Source: Armatimonadaceae bacterium (GTDB lineage: Bacteria; Armatimonadota; Armatimonadia; Armatimonadales; Armatimonadaceae). Taken from it: DNA of 14,695 nucleotides. The DNA lies in contig JAUJNC010000130.1 in NCBI GenBank assembly GCA_030446525.1, positions 1 through 14,695 on the forward strand, given 5' to 3'. Under the pieces are notes generated by a model. The model was not told the origin of the DNA and searched no databases. It saw only the letters and a program-made list of their open reading frames with translations. The translations under genes were made by a program, and so were the position numbers. Shown in pieces: positions 1 through 10,132 of this stretch; the stretch's first letter is position 1; the number at the start of each line of letters is the position of its first letter.

Positions 1-1
1 G

Positions 2-613
2 TTCGCCCTTCTGCGGCTTTGCGGGTGTGCATCGGTGTGTGTTGTGGCGATGTGGTATGTGGTGTTGGTTGGCGGCTCGCCGCTGCTGATGCAGATCTTC
101 GTGATCTACTTCGTCCTGGGCGCGCCGGAGGTGGGGCTGCCCCTTACGGCCTTCTGGGCAGGGGTGGCGGCCCTGTCCTTGAACGCGGCTGCCTATGTTT
201 CCGAGATCTTCCGGGCAGGCATCCAGAGCATCGATGTGGGCCAGATGGAGGCAGCCGAGTCCGTGGGAATGACCTACGGGCAGGCAATGCGCTGGGTCGT
301 CCTGCCACAGACGCTGCGCCGGGTCCTGCCGCCGCTGACCAACGAGGCGGTGGCGCTGCTGAAAGATTCGTCGCTGGTCTCCGTCGTAGCCGTGGCGGAG
401 CTGATGTTGCGCGGCAGCGAGAGGGCCCCGGTGGCTGGCTCGGCCACAACGATCTACCTGGCGGTGGCGCTGATCTACCTGTGCATGACGCTGCCGCTGA
501 CGTTGCTGACGCGGCGCCTGGAGGCCCGGTGGCAGCCCATGAGCCGACCGCCGCAGGGGCCCCTGCGCCGAGGGCAGCAGCGGCCCCTGCGCAAACGGGC
601 GGCTGCGGCGTAG
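2..613 (+). CDS. Polar amino-acid ABC transporter permease (5'-truncated)
   Basis: Inner-membrane permease subunit of an amino-acid uptake ABC transporter (HisM/GlnP type). The reading frame is open to the left edge, so the N-terminus lies outside the window. The GTG at 35 is internal, because the family segment before SPLLMQIFVIYF continues upstream of it. Visible are hydrophobic membrane segments and the cytoplasmic EAA loop that contacts the ATPase (MEAAESVGMTYGQAMRWVVLPQ), followed by the family-typical LKDSSLVSVVAVAEL. The C-terminal tail is a basic, proline-rich extension of about 25 residues. Just before SPLL, the usual acidic residue and Arg (as in VELxRG) read VVLVGG, inside a stretch made almost only of G and T; this may be sequencing error near the contig edge. 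Partner ATPase and binding-protein genes are presumably upstream. Confidence 0.88.
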   Translation, partial: FALLRLCGCASVCVVAMWYVVLVGGSPLLMQIFVIYFVLGAPEVGLPLTAFWAGVAALSLNAAAYVSEIFRAGIQSIDVGQMEAAESVGMTYGQAMRWVVLPQTLRRVLPPLTNEAVALLKDSSLVSVVAVAELMLRGSERAPVAGSATTIYLAVALIYLCMTLPLTLLTRRLEARWQPMSRPPQGPLRRGQQRPLRKRAAAA

Positions 614-629
614 CGGCCCGTGTCAGGGA

Positions 630-644
630 GGCAGGAATCCTGCC
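630..644. repeat. Short perfect inverted repeat after permease stop
   Basis: GGCAGG and CCTGCC are separated by AAT, 16 bp after the permease stop. The AATCCT half (636-641) can instead pair with AGGATT at 653-658, giving two mutually exclusive stems. No U-tract follows, so a rho-independent terminator is not supported, though the hairpin could protect the 3' end of the transcript. Confidence 0.35.
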
Positions 645-665
645 CCCGCCGGAGGATTAGGACGG

Positions 666-697
666 CATTTCCATCGCTGAACATTTCCATCGCTGAA
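666..697. repeat. Two exact tandem 16-bp repeats
   Basis: The unit CATTTCCATCGCTGAA occurs at 666-681 and again directly at 682-697 with no mismatch. It lies outside any gene and differs from the GC-rich flanking sequence. Function unknown: it could be a duplicated protein-binding site or a replication-slippage duplication. Confidence 0.75.
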
Positions 698-809
698 GAG
701 AAATAACGGCAGTAAAGAGCCTTTCCCAAGGAGCGGGGAGGGGTCCACGAACGCGTAGATTGAAACTCGCCCAATGGGGTAGCAGGAGTCCTGATTTGAC
801 GTTTCCACA

Positions 810-826
810 CTTGGGCGTTGCCCAAG
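810..826. repeat. Perfect 7-bp hairpin
   Basis: CTTGGGC and GCCCAAG are separated by GTT. No T-tract follows on either strand, so terminator function is not evident. It could be a small operator or an RNA hairpin in the leader of the downstream gene. Confidence 0.4.
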
Positions 827-915
827 ATGCCAATGCAGTTTCTGGAGTGTGTCATTGTCGCCGGTTTTTACGAAAGGTCGCTTCGAGATATCTTTCTGGA
901 CCGTTTGTGGGAGCG

Positions 916-944
916 TTTTCCTCTTGCTTTAGCAAGTAGGAGAA
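916..944 (+). promoter_or_regulatory. 5'-UTR hairpin next to the ribosome binding site
   Basis: Bases 916-927 pair with 932-944 around a UUUA loop, with one bulged U (937) and one G-U pair. The 3' arm contains AGGAGA, and the stem ends right at the Shine-Dalgarno AAGGAG (945-949) that lies 8 nt before the GTG at 958. The fold would compete with ribosome access or carry a duplicate SD. Regulation is inferred only. Confidence 0.4.
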
Positions 945-957
945 AGGAGCGTGCCCC

Positions 958-2148
958 GTGCGTGTGCTGCGTGTACAAGGGAGTGTCCTTCATCGCTGTT
1001 TTCTCCTGACCATGCTCATGGCCGCGTTTCTGGTGACTGCTGCCCCGGGTGGCGGCGGTGGGGGCGGAGGAGGAGGAGGCGGCGGTGGCATGGGCGGCGG
1101 GGGCTTCGGCGGCGGGGGCAGCAGTTCCTTCTCCCGCGGCGACGGCACCCAATGGAAGGGAGACGCAGAGGACTGGATACCCGTGGGCCTGGTCGTGACG
1201 ATGTTGGGCGGCTTCGTTGCCGCGGGCATCTTCCTGAATCCGGAGGCGAAGCGCGTGCGGCTGGTAGAGATGGTCTTCGTCCTGCCCGCCTGCCGCTACC
1301 TGCCCCTGCTGGACGACGTGATGCGCGAGGCGGAGTTTGCCACGCCCACGGGGCGGCAGAGAGTGCTGCGGCGACTCTGCCAGGCGCTGGCGTCCGGGGA
1401 GCTGCTGGAGGGCTTCGTGGCGCCGCAGGGAAAGTACTGGAGCGGAGTGGATCTGCTGCATGTGGCCGAGGCGCGCTACCGGGAGCGGATGCGGCAGGCA
1501 GACCTGCAGGAGGCCGACCCCGTTCAGGTGGCACAGGCGCGCCGGCGGGACGGGCCTGCGCCCGAGGAGGCCGTGTGCATACTGGGGGTGCTCGCGGCCG
1601 CACCCGTCCGGATGTGCGGAAGCGCCGCAGACGCAAAAGGGGCGCGGGCACTGCTGGAGCGGCTGGGACGGATGCCGTTGTACGACGACGTACATCCGGC
1701 GGTGCTGTACCTGTACTACGCCCCAGATCCGGGCAGACATCTGTCTTTGGAGGAGGCGCAGCGCCTCGTGGCAGCACTAAAAGAAGCGCCGGAGGAAAGG
1801 ATGGGGGACGGCATGACCGCCCTGGCACGCGCCGCCTTCAGCGGCAACGCCGAGGTCGTCCGCCGCCTGCTGACCCGTGGCGCCGACGTCAATGCGCGCG
1901 GACGCAAGGGCGGCACCGCCTTGATGATGGCCGCCCATCTCGGCCACGCCGACGTCGTCCGGCTGCTGCTGGAGCGGGGCGCGGATGTGAAGGCGCGCAC
2001 CCAAGACGGCAAGACCGCGCTCCAGATGGCGGAGCAGGGGGGACACACCGCCGTCGCCGACGCGCTGCGCCGAGCCGGGGCGAAAAAAGAGGAACCCGAT
2101 TCCTGGAGGAAAGAAAACAATGCGACCGAACAACGTCCGACACTTTAA
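958..2148 (+). CDS. DUF1517-like protein with C-terminal ankyrin repeats
   Basis: A 396-residue protein, probably secreted or membrane-anchored; molecular role unknown. Residues 1-29 form a signal peptide with hydrophobic core TMLMAAFLVTAA. Residues 31-54 are almost all glycine, then come Ser residues. Residues 74-93 are a likely transmembrane segment (IPVGLVVTMLGGFVAAGIFL). Residues 95-275 resemble DUF1517 proteins of cyanobacteria and plastids: a TPTGRQRVLRRLCQALASG helix, then an EEAVCILGVLAAAP strand, LERLGRMP and VLYLYYAPD. Residues 284-375 form three ankyrin repeats (TALARAAFSGNAEVVRRLL, TALMMAAHLGHADVVRLLL, TALQMAEQGGHTAVADAL). The GTG start at 958 is chosen for AAGGAG at 945-949, 8 nt upstream. 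The gene sits alone between the permease and the convergent lyase gene. The ankyrin calls are firm; the DUF1517 assignment is from remembered family features. Ankyrin repeats suggest protein binding. Confidence 0.85.
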   Translation: MRVLRVQGSVLHRCFLLTMLMAAFLVTAAPGGGGGGGGGGGGGGMGGGGFGGGGSSSFSRGDGTQWKGDAEDWIPVGLVVTMLGGFVAAGIFLNPEAKRVRLVEMVFVLPACRYLPLLDDVMREAEFATPTGRQRVLRRLCQALASGELLEGFVAPQGKYWSGVDLLHVAEARYRERMRQADLQEADPVQVAQARRRDGPAPEEAVCILGVLAAAPVRMCGSAADAKGARALLERLGRMPLYDDVHPAVLYLYYAPDPGRHLSLEEAQRLVAALKEAPEERMGDGMTALARAAFSGNAEVVRRLLTRGADVNARGRKGGTALMMAAHLGHADVVRLLLERGADVKARTQDGKTALQMAEQGGHTAVADALRRAGAKKEEPDSWRKENNATEQRPTL

Positions 2149-2272
2149 CCGCAGGTTCGCCCTGGTGCCCGCCCTGGCTGCCGGCCTGCCGCTGCTGGGC
2201 GCGGCGGCCGCCCCGCTGCTCGTCCCCGCCCCCCCGCCTTCCTCCCCGAATCTTGCCGGGCGCGCGGGTTAG
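2120..2272 (+). CDS. Small signal-peptide-like ORF (50 codons)
   Basis: The ORF begins at an ATG inside the end of the ankyrin gene, in another frame, with a good Shine-Dalgarno (GGAGGA, 2105-2110). The product starts MRPNNVRHFNRRFALVPA, continues as an alanine/leucine-rich hydrophobic stretch and ends in a proline-rich tail. It resembles an export signal with two adjacent arginines but no mature domain. Its stop (2270-2272) overlaps the last codon of the convergent lyase gene. It may be a real small exported peptide, the remnant of a truncated secreted-protein gene, or chance. The strong SD and translational coupling favour translation; function is unknown. Confidence 0.35.
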   Translation: MRPNNVRHFNRRFALVPALAAGLPLLGAAAAPLLVPAPPPSSPNLAGRAG

Positions 2273-5115
2273 GGCTGGCGCTTCGTCCACGCGGAAACCA
2301 CCTCCAATTTGGCGCCCCGGCGCTCGGCGTAGTAGTTGCCCGGCGCCGTCTGGTGGATCTCGGCGGCGTCCGCCCGGGCGAAGGTGCCGCCACCGAGCAG
2401 CACGCGCAGTTCCCGGCCGTGCTGGCGCACGTAGAGCACGCGCGCGTCGCTGCGCCAGCCCATGGCCTGCCACGGCCCCGCGCCGTGGGCGACGATCACC
2501 CGGGTCAGGGCGCCGTTCTTTTGCGTCATCTCGAAGCCTGTGGTGTCGGCATCGCCCGTGGGGACGAGGCGCGCGGACTCCACCGGGTTGCGCCAGGCCT
2601 CCATCGCGAGCACGGCGGCGAAGTCGGCCCGCTCCCCTTCCTGCCGCGCCAGCGCCATCTGCTCCCGGTCCGGGCCCGTGGCCGGGATCACCTGCTGACC
2701 CGGCGCGCCGGCGAGCGTGACGCGGAGCCGGCCGACCCCCGTCTGCCATGCCGCCTGCCACGTCTGCCCGGCGGGGCGGCGTTCCGCCGCCTGAAGGTGC
2801 TGGTAACCGTCGCGCTCGCCGAGCGGCCGGCCCGCGGCGCCGGCGGTAAAGCCGATCAAAGGGCCGGCGTAGCGAAACGTCCGGTCCCAGGTGTGGCGCG
2901 TCGCGCTGCGCCCGTGGTACAGGGGTCGAGGACGGCGTCCGGCGTGACCACGACGGTCCGGTCGAGCAGCACGCCGGTGGGCCCCGCGGCCTCGCCGCGC
3001 ATCAGCTTCACCGCCGGGGTGTCCTCGAAGACGAGGAGCTTGCCCTCGGCCGCGTTCTGCGACGAGCCGTCGACCGCCAGCGTGTTGTGGGCGACGGTGT
3101 GCTTGGTCCACGTGCCGTGCAGCGGGTCCTCGTAGCGGTGGAAGACCGGCTCGCCGCCGACCTCGTCCCCTTCCCGCCGTCGCCCCGCGCGAAGAGGATC
3201 AGGTTGAGCTTATCGTAGTGGCCGTGGACGCCGCCGTGCGGGCCGTAGTCCAGCAGCGCGTAGGCGTTATCGCCGCGCAGGATGGCGTATCCCAGACTCC
3301 CGAAGACGGTGCTGGGGTAGCGGGCGGCGGGGGGCTCCGGCAGCGGCTCGTACACGCGCGCGTCGGGGGTAGACCGCCGGGCTCATGTGCGACTCTGCCG
3401 GGGGGATTGGTTGACCAGGAAGGCGTAGCGGGGGTCGCGGTAGCGCAGGTACGCGTAGTCGTAGACCATCGTGGACCAGTCGCCGAACCGGACCCGGCCC
3501 GAGTCGTTGATCCCGGGTGCGCTGCCGTCGGGGTACGCGTAGCGCAGCGGCGAATCGAACAGCATCTTCAGGCGGCTGTCGGCGAAGCCCCACAGGTCGA
3601 CGCCCTGCCGCGCGGCGGCCTCCAGCCCCGTGACCATGGCCGTTAGGGCGAAGAACTGGTAGCCGATGGCGCCCTCCCCCCACATGCCGTCCGAGCCGAT
3701 GCCCTGCGCCAGCAGGCCGCGGAAGTCCGCCGCGGCCAGGTCCACCATGTCGCGGTCGCCCATCACCGCGCCGGCCATCATGGTGGCGGCGTTGTAGTAG
3801 TTCAGCCAGTTGCCCACGGCTTTGCCACTTCCGGCGCCGGGCGGCGCCGTGCGCCAGTCCTTGCCCTTCCGCTCGCGTTCGGCGGCCTCGGCGGCGGGCT
3901 CTTTGCGGCGGATAAAGGCGATAGCGGGCGCAGCAGCCGCCCCTCGATGCGCTCGCGATCCGCCGCTGTGAGGACGCCGCTGTCGTGGATGTAGTCGTAA
4001 GCCAGGAGGAGCGGGATCAGCCACATCGCCTCGGAAAGGCGCTGGCCCATCACCTTGCCCGTGTCGGAGCGGTTGACCCCCTTGTGCTCCGGGTAGGCCG
4101 CATAGCGCTGGGCGTAGCCCAGCAGGGTCTGTGCCGCCCGCCGCGCGTACTTCGCGTCGCCGGTCAGCGCGTGGGCGATTCCCAGCGTGCCGGCGTCCAG
4201 GGCCAGGCGGTCGTGCCGCTTGGCGACCGCGTCGCCGCGGTCCGTCATCTGGGCTGGCGGGCCCTCCGGATCGGGGAAGTCCACGGGACCGGCCAGCGCG
4301 GCGTCGGCCACCCGGATCAGCGCGGCAAAGGCCTGCCTGCCGCGTTCGGTCTTCGGCAGATCGGCGCGCAGCTGCGCCACCTCCTGCCTGGTCAGGAGCA
4401 GGCGGGGATGCTCGCCCGCCGGCGCCACCGGCGGCAGGTGGACGCGCGCCGCCCCCGCGCTATCGAGCGGCGGCACGTGGACGAACGTCGGCGCGGCGGC
4501 ATCGTGACCGGGGACCGCGAACTTCTCGTCCAGAGCGACGGGGGTCAAGACCGCTATCTCCGCCAGACCGCCCCAGTTCACCCGGTCGCTGGGCTCGTGG
4601 TCGGAGAGAACGGTGACCTTGATCGTTTTGGCTTCCTTGCCGACCGCTACCTCCTGCCAGGCCGGCTTCCGCCCCGCCGGGCGCTTCAGTTCGAGGGTGT
4701 GGCGGAGCACGGCGCCGTCGTCCAGCGCGATCTCGATGTCTTTGGGCGCCCTCTCCGACGCGTAATCCGAATGGGCGAAGGCCAGGCGGCTCACCGGCAC
4801 GCGGAACGGCAGATCGATCGTGAAGGTGTACGGCGGCGCGCCCCGCACGACGCAGCGCGTGTGGACGTCGCTGTCGAACGTCGCCTCGGGCGGGGTGTTC
4901 GGGTCCCGGCTGCCCCCTTTGGTCGTGACGAGCGTTACGCGCGCGCCGTACGGGCGCTGCGCGGCATTGGTCAGCCGGACCCCGTCGGCGCCCGCCGCTC
5001 GTTCCGGGGAAGGTGGAGCCAGCAGAAGGGCTGTCAGCGCCGCGAGCAGCTTCGCGCTCGAGCGGGACTGCCGTGTCCGCACCGGCCCGGCATTGCTTGG
5101 GGTGATCCCGTTCAT
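2269..5115 (-). CDS. Heparinase II/III-family polysaccharide lyase-like protein (frameshifted)
   Basis: Probable secreted polysaccharide lyase of about 948 residues, likely cleaving uronate-containing glycans; substrate unknown. It has a signal peptide (KLLAALTALLLAPP), a discoidin-like beta-sandwich at about residues 45-200, an alpha/alpha-toroid from EHPRLLLTRQEVAQLRADL through NWLNYYNAATMMAGAVMGD, and a heparinase II/III C-terminal domain with LLDYGPHGGVHGHYDKLNL and KHTVAHNTLAVDG. The frame breaks near 3926-3928, 3400-3405, 3365-3369 (these last two flank an in-frame TGA at 3383-3385), 3167-3170 and 2922-2925. Each break fits a one-base indel in a G/C run, and family-like sequence resumes each time. 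The ATG at 5115 lies 14 bp after the eno stop, so co-transcription with eno is likely. No clear SD is visible. It could be a recent pseudogene, but sequencing error is more likely. Confidence 0.8.
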
Positions 5116-5129
5116 GGCATACGCCCGGT

Positions 5130-6812
<1,683 letters not shown>

Positions 6813-8019
6813 CTACATCCGGCGGATGCGCGGGTCGTTGGCGTTCGGGGCCTGCGCCGCCATCTCGGCCTGCATGATCATGTTCTCCAGGTCGGTGCGG
6901 TTCATCGCGCGGGCCAGGGCCATGTCGCGCGCGATGACCCCCTTCATGTACAGGTCGCGCAGGCACTGGTCCATGGTCTGCATGCCGACGTTGGCCGACG
7001 TCTGGATCATCGACGTGATCTGGTGCGCCTTGGCCTCGCGGATCAGGTTGCGGATGGCGGGCGTGGCGATCATGACCTCCTGGGCGGCGATGCGGCCCGG
7101 CTGGTTGTTCTTGGGGATCAGGCGTTGCTGGCAGATGACGGCCTGCAGGTTGTTGGAAAGCTGCAGGCGGATCTGCTCCTGCTGGCCCGGCGGGTACGAG
7201 TCGACGATACGCTCGACCGTCGAGGAGGCCGAATTGGTGTGCAGCGTGGCGAAGACGAGGTGGCCCGTTTCCGCCGACGAGACGGCCATCGTCATGGTTT
7301 CCAGGTCACGCATCTCGCCGACCAGGATGACGTCGGGGTCTTCGCGCAGGGCGGCGCGCAGGGCGGCGGGGAACGATTTGGTGTCCTGGCCGAACTCGCG
7401 CTGGTTGATCACCGACATCTTGTGCTGGTGCAGGTACTCGATCGGGTCCTCGATCGTGATGATGTGCTCCGACCGGTTGAGGTTGATGGCGTTGATCATG
7501 GCCGCCAGGGTCGTCGACTTGCCCGAGCCCGTCGGGCCGGTCACCAGGATCAGGCCGCGCGGGACGTGGGTCATCTTCTCGATGACCGCGGAAGCCCCAG
7601 GTCCTGGATGGTCGGGATCTTGGTGGGGATGATCCGGAACGCCCCCGCGACCGTGCCCTTGTCGCGGAACACGTTGACGCGGAACCGGGCGGTGCGCCCC
7701 AGCGCGTACGAAGTCCAGGACTCGAATGTCGACTCGAACTTCTGGATCTGCTCGTCGGTGAGGATGTCGTAGATCATCCGCTGCGACGTCTGCGGGGTGA
7801 ACTGCTCGTAGTTGGCCTGCATCAGCTTGCCGTCCACGCGGATCACCGGCGGCAGGCCGACCGCCAGGTGCAGGTCGGACGCGCCTTTGGAAACGATGAG
7901 ACTGCAAAAGCTCATCGATATGCGTATCTTCCAGAACGCGGGGCCGGCTCGCCGGGCGGGGCTGCACGGGGCTCTTCGCCCGGCGCGGGCATGCCGGGAA
8001 CGGGGACTTGGGTTGCCAT
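6813..8019 (-). CDS. pilT: Type IV pilus retraction ATPase PilT (frameshifted)
   Basis: Cytoplasmic hexameric ATPase that depolymerises type IV pili for twitching motility; about 400 residues. Visible are a proline-rich N-terminal extension (MATQVPVPGMPAPGEEP), HIDELL, SKGASDLHLAVGLPPVIRVDG, the Walker A motif VTGPTGSGKSTT, IEDPIEYLH, the Walker B/His-box region VGEMRDLETMTMAVSSAETGHLVFATLHTNSA, and C-terminal LMKGVIARDMA-like sequence. The ATG at 8019 is my choice, because sequence in its frame leads by single-base corrections into the conserved part; its SD is weak. The frame breaks near 7936-7940, at 7901 (an apparent extra base) and near 7590-7591 (one G short). pilB lies upstream on the same strand, separated by a palindromic repeat. 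Sequencing error is favoured over decay because protein similarity is unbroken. Confidence 0.92.
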
Positions 8020-8041
8020 TGAATCAGGTTGCCCTTTCTTG

Positions 8042-8121
8042 ACCTTACCCCCCTCCTTGCCAGGGAGGGGCGGGAACGGGATTCTCCCCTCCCCTCGCAG
8101 GGGAGGGGCGGGGACAGGTTA
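8042..8121. repeat. C-rich palindromic intergenic repeat, copy A (pilB-pilT spacer)
   Basis: An element between pilB and pilT starts ACCTTACCCCCC and ends near GGGGACAGGTTA. It contains a perfect 10-bp stem: CCCCTCCCCT (8086-8095), a CGC loop, and AGGGGAGGGG (8099-8108). A second, weaker copy of the CCCTCC...GGGAGG motif lies at about 8048-8073. It resembles copies B (12133-12186) and C (14272-14373). It overlaps the pilB stop codon. Confidence 0.65.
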
Positions 8122-9874
8122 GTAACCGGCGGTGAAGACGACGCGCCGGACCTCCTCGGGCGTGGTCACGCCCTCCAGGACCTTTTGCAGGCCGTCCTCG
8201 CGCCTCCTTCATGCCGTTCGCCTTGGCCGCGTTTTTGATGTCCGCGAGCGGCGCGCGGCGCACCACAAGCTCCGCGATCTCCTCGTTGAAGCGCATAAGC
8301 TCGTAGATCCCGATGCGCCCTTTGAAGCCCGTTTGCCGGCACACCTCGCAGCCGCGCCCTTGAACAGGGTCACCTCCTGGTCCGGGTGCTCGGGCACGAA
8401 CCCGAAGCGGCGCAGATCCTCCGCCCTAACCTTGTACGGCTCCCGGCAGTTCGAGCAGATGCGGCGCCCGAGCCGCTGGGCCAGGATGCCGATCACGGTC
8501 GCCGAAACCAGGAACGGTTCGACGCCCATGTCCGCGAGGCGGATGGTGGCCGACGGCGCGTCGTTGGTGTGCAGCGTGGAAAGAACCAGGTGGCCCGTCA
8601 GCGACGCCTCCACTGGCGATCTCCGCCGTTTCCAGGTCGCGGATCTCGCCGACCATGATGATGTCCGGGTCCTGGCGCAGGAACGAGCGCAGGGCGGTGC
8701 CAGTGCAGGCCGGCCTTCTCGTTGACGCCGACCTGGGTGATGCCGCTCAGGCCTGGTACTCTATCGGGTTCTCGACCGTGATGATGTTCTTCTCGATCGA
8801 GTTGACCTTGTGCAGGACCGAATACAGCGTGGTCGTCTTGCCCGCGCCGGTCGGCCCGGTCGCCAGGAACATGCCGTTGGGCTGGATCGTCGAACCACTC
8901 GGTTGCGCCTGCATCTCGGGGGTGAACCCCAGCTTGTTCAGGCCCAGCAGGACCGAGGACTTGTCCAGGATGCGCATGACGATCTTCTCGCCGTAGAGCG
9001 AGGGCAGGCACGACACGCGCGGGTCGTAATCTTTGCCGTTCGTGCGGATCGGGATGCGCCCGTCCTGGGGGACTCGCCGCTCCGCGATGTTCATGTCGGA
9101 CATGATCTTGTAACGGGAGATCAGCGGCGCCCGGATGTGGCTGGGGATGGTCATCGTCTCGTGCAGCACGCCGTCGATGCGGTAGCGGATGCGCACGCCG
9201 CGCCGCTCGGGCTCGATGTGGATGTCCGAGGCGCCGTTCACGATCGCTTCCGTGATCATGGTGTTCGCCATGCGGACGATCGGCGCCTCGTTGGCCGCGT
9301 CGGCCCCGTCGACGTCGTCGTCGTCGCCCACGCCCTTGCGCGCCGGCCCCATCTCGGCGATCATCGCGGACAGGCTGCCGGCCATGGATCCCCCCGCCGG
9401 CACGGTCGCCACCACGCCGTTGCCGCCCGAGGCCGCCCCCGACCCAGCGTAGGCGCGCGCGATGGCGTCCTCCAGCTCGGAGGGCACCGCCGCCGCCGCG
9501 TACACCTGGCAGCGGGAGATCATGCGGATGTCGTCCAGGGCCACGATGTTCTTCGGATCGGCCATGGCGACCAGGAGCCGCTGCCCGTCCTTTTTGACCG
9601 GCAGGGCGTTGTGCTTCTTGACGACGTGCTCGGGGACCACATTGACGGCGGACGGCTCCGGAGGGGTCCGGGTGAGGTCGACGAACGGGATGTTCTCGGC
9701 TTCGGCCTTGGCCTGTATGACGTCCCTTTCTGCGGCGAAACCCAGGTCGACGATGAGGCGCCCCAGGTCGCCGGGCGCGCTCTTTTGCACATCGCGCGCC
9801 TGGTTCAATTGTTCCGCCGTGATCGAGCCCTTCTCAATCAGGAGCTCGCCCAATCCCTTACGTGCCACAGCCAT
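8119..9874 (-). CDS. pilB: Type IV pilus assembly ATPase PilB / GspE family (frameshifted)
   Basis: Cytoplasmic ATPase that powers pilus extension (PilB) or the related type II secretion step (GspE); pilT next to it favours PilB. Expected length is about 585 residues. Seen: a GspE/MshE-type N-terminal domain (residues 1-140), a low-complexity linker, GASDIHIEP (214-222), [19 protein letters not shown], Walker [10 protein letters not shown] (340-348), [34 protein letters not shown], and the zinc-binding ICSNC and GCEVC pairs. It ends in [15 protein letters not shown] 9874 has GGGAGGA upstream with a 12-nt gap. The frame breaks near 8750, 8702, 8614 (extra base), 8352 and 8203; a compensated pair at about 8882-8902 is possible (residues 325-329). 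Family sequence resumes after each, so indel errors are likely. Confidence 0.92.
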
Positions 9875-10102
9875 GTTACTTGCTATTCCTCCCCGTAGCT
9901 ACCGTACTCGCCTGTTCGTCATCGCTTGTTTCCAAGAAAACAAACTCCTTGCAGCAAACCTCAGTATTTTGAAGCGGGAGCCTCCGAAGGCTGAGAGCGC
10001 CCCGCCCAGGGCCCAGGATTATAGAAAATGGCTGTCTTGAGGTCGCCGAAGTTGAACGGAAGATTTCGGAAGCGGCAGGCGGAACGCGTCTTCGCTACCA
10101 GC

Positions 10103-10132
10103 ATTATAGCACAAGGTCCCGTCGCTAGGCAA
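10103..10132 (-). promoter_or_regulatory. Candidate sigma70-type promoter of pilB
   Basis: On the - strand, TTGCCT (10127-10132), an 18-bp spacer, and TATAAT (10103-10108) preceded by TGTGC (extended -10). The 12-mer TTGTGCTATAAT is identical in the eno promoter. The leader to the pilB ATG would be about 220 nt. Confidence 0.65.

Larger units (their letters stand above)
614..957. other. Intergenic region, lower GC, hairpins and a tandem repeat
   Basis: This 344-bp gap lies between the permease and the DUF1517-ankyrin gene. Its base composition is clearly less GC-rich than the flanks, and I see no credible gene in it. It holds an inverted repeat at 630-644, a tandem 16-bp repeat at 666-697, a 7-bp perfect hairpin at 810-826 and a longer hairpin at 916-944. 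I found no convincing -35/-10 pair. A TTGACG at about 796-801 has no matching -10 at 16-18 bp. Confidence 0.6.

Noticed and set aside
742..768. GTCCACGAACGCGTAGATTGAAAC-like string ending in ATTGAAAC, like the 3' end of some CRISPR repeats
   Set aside because: Only one copy is present, with no second repeat at spacer distance and no cas genes in the window.
818..1009. 63-codon + strand ORF before the ankyrin gene
   Set aside because: No SD, no recognisable product, runs through the leader hairpin and into the gene in another frame.
1048..1119. GGN-repeat tract as an RNA or DNA G-quadruplex switch
   Set aside because: The runs can in principle form a quadruplex, but the tract is explained by the poly-glycine coding, and nothing else points to regulation.
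951..2720. Long + strand ORF in another frame across the ankyrin gene and beyond
   Set aside because: Arg/Pro/Gly-rich with no domain, while the frame starting at 958 has a signal peptide and ankyrin repeats.
8119..9874. Programmed ribosomal frameshifting in pilB
   Set aside because: There are at least five breaks of mixed direction, without slippery heptamers or a single conserved site; indel error is far simpler.
10018..10023. Second TATAAT on the - strand upstream of pilB
   Set aside because: No -35-like hexamer at 16-18 bp; kept only as a remark in the intergenic entry.
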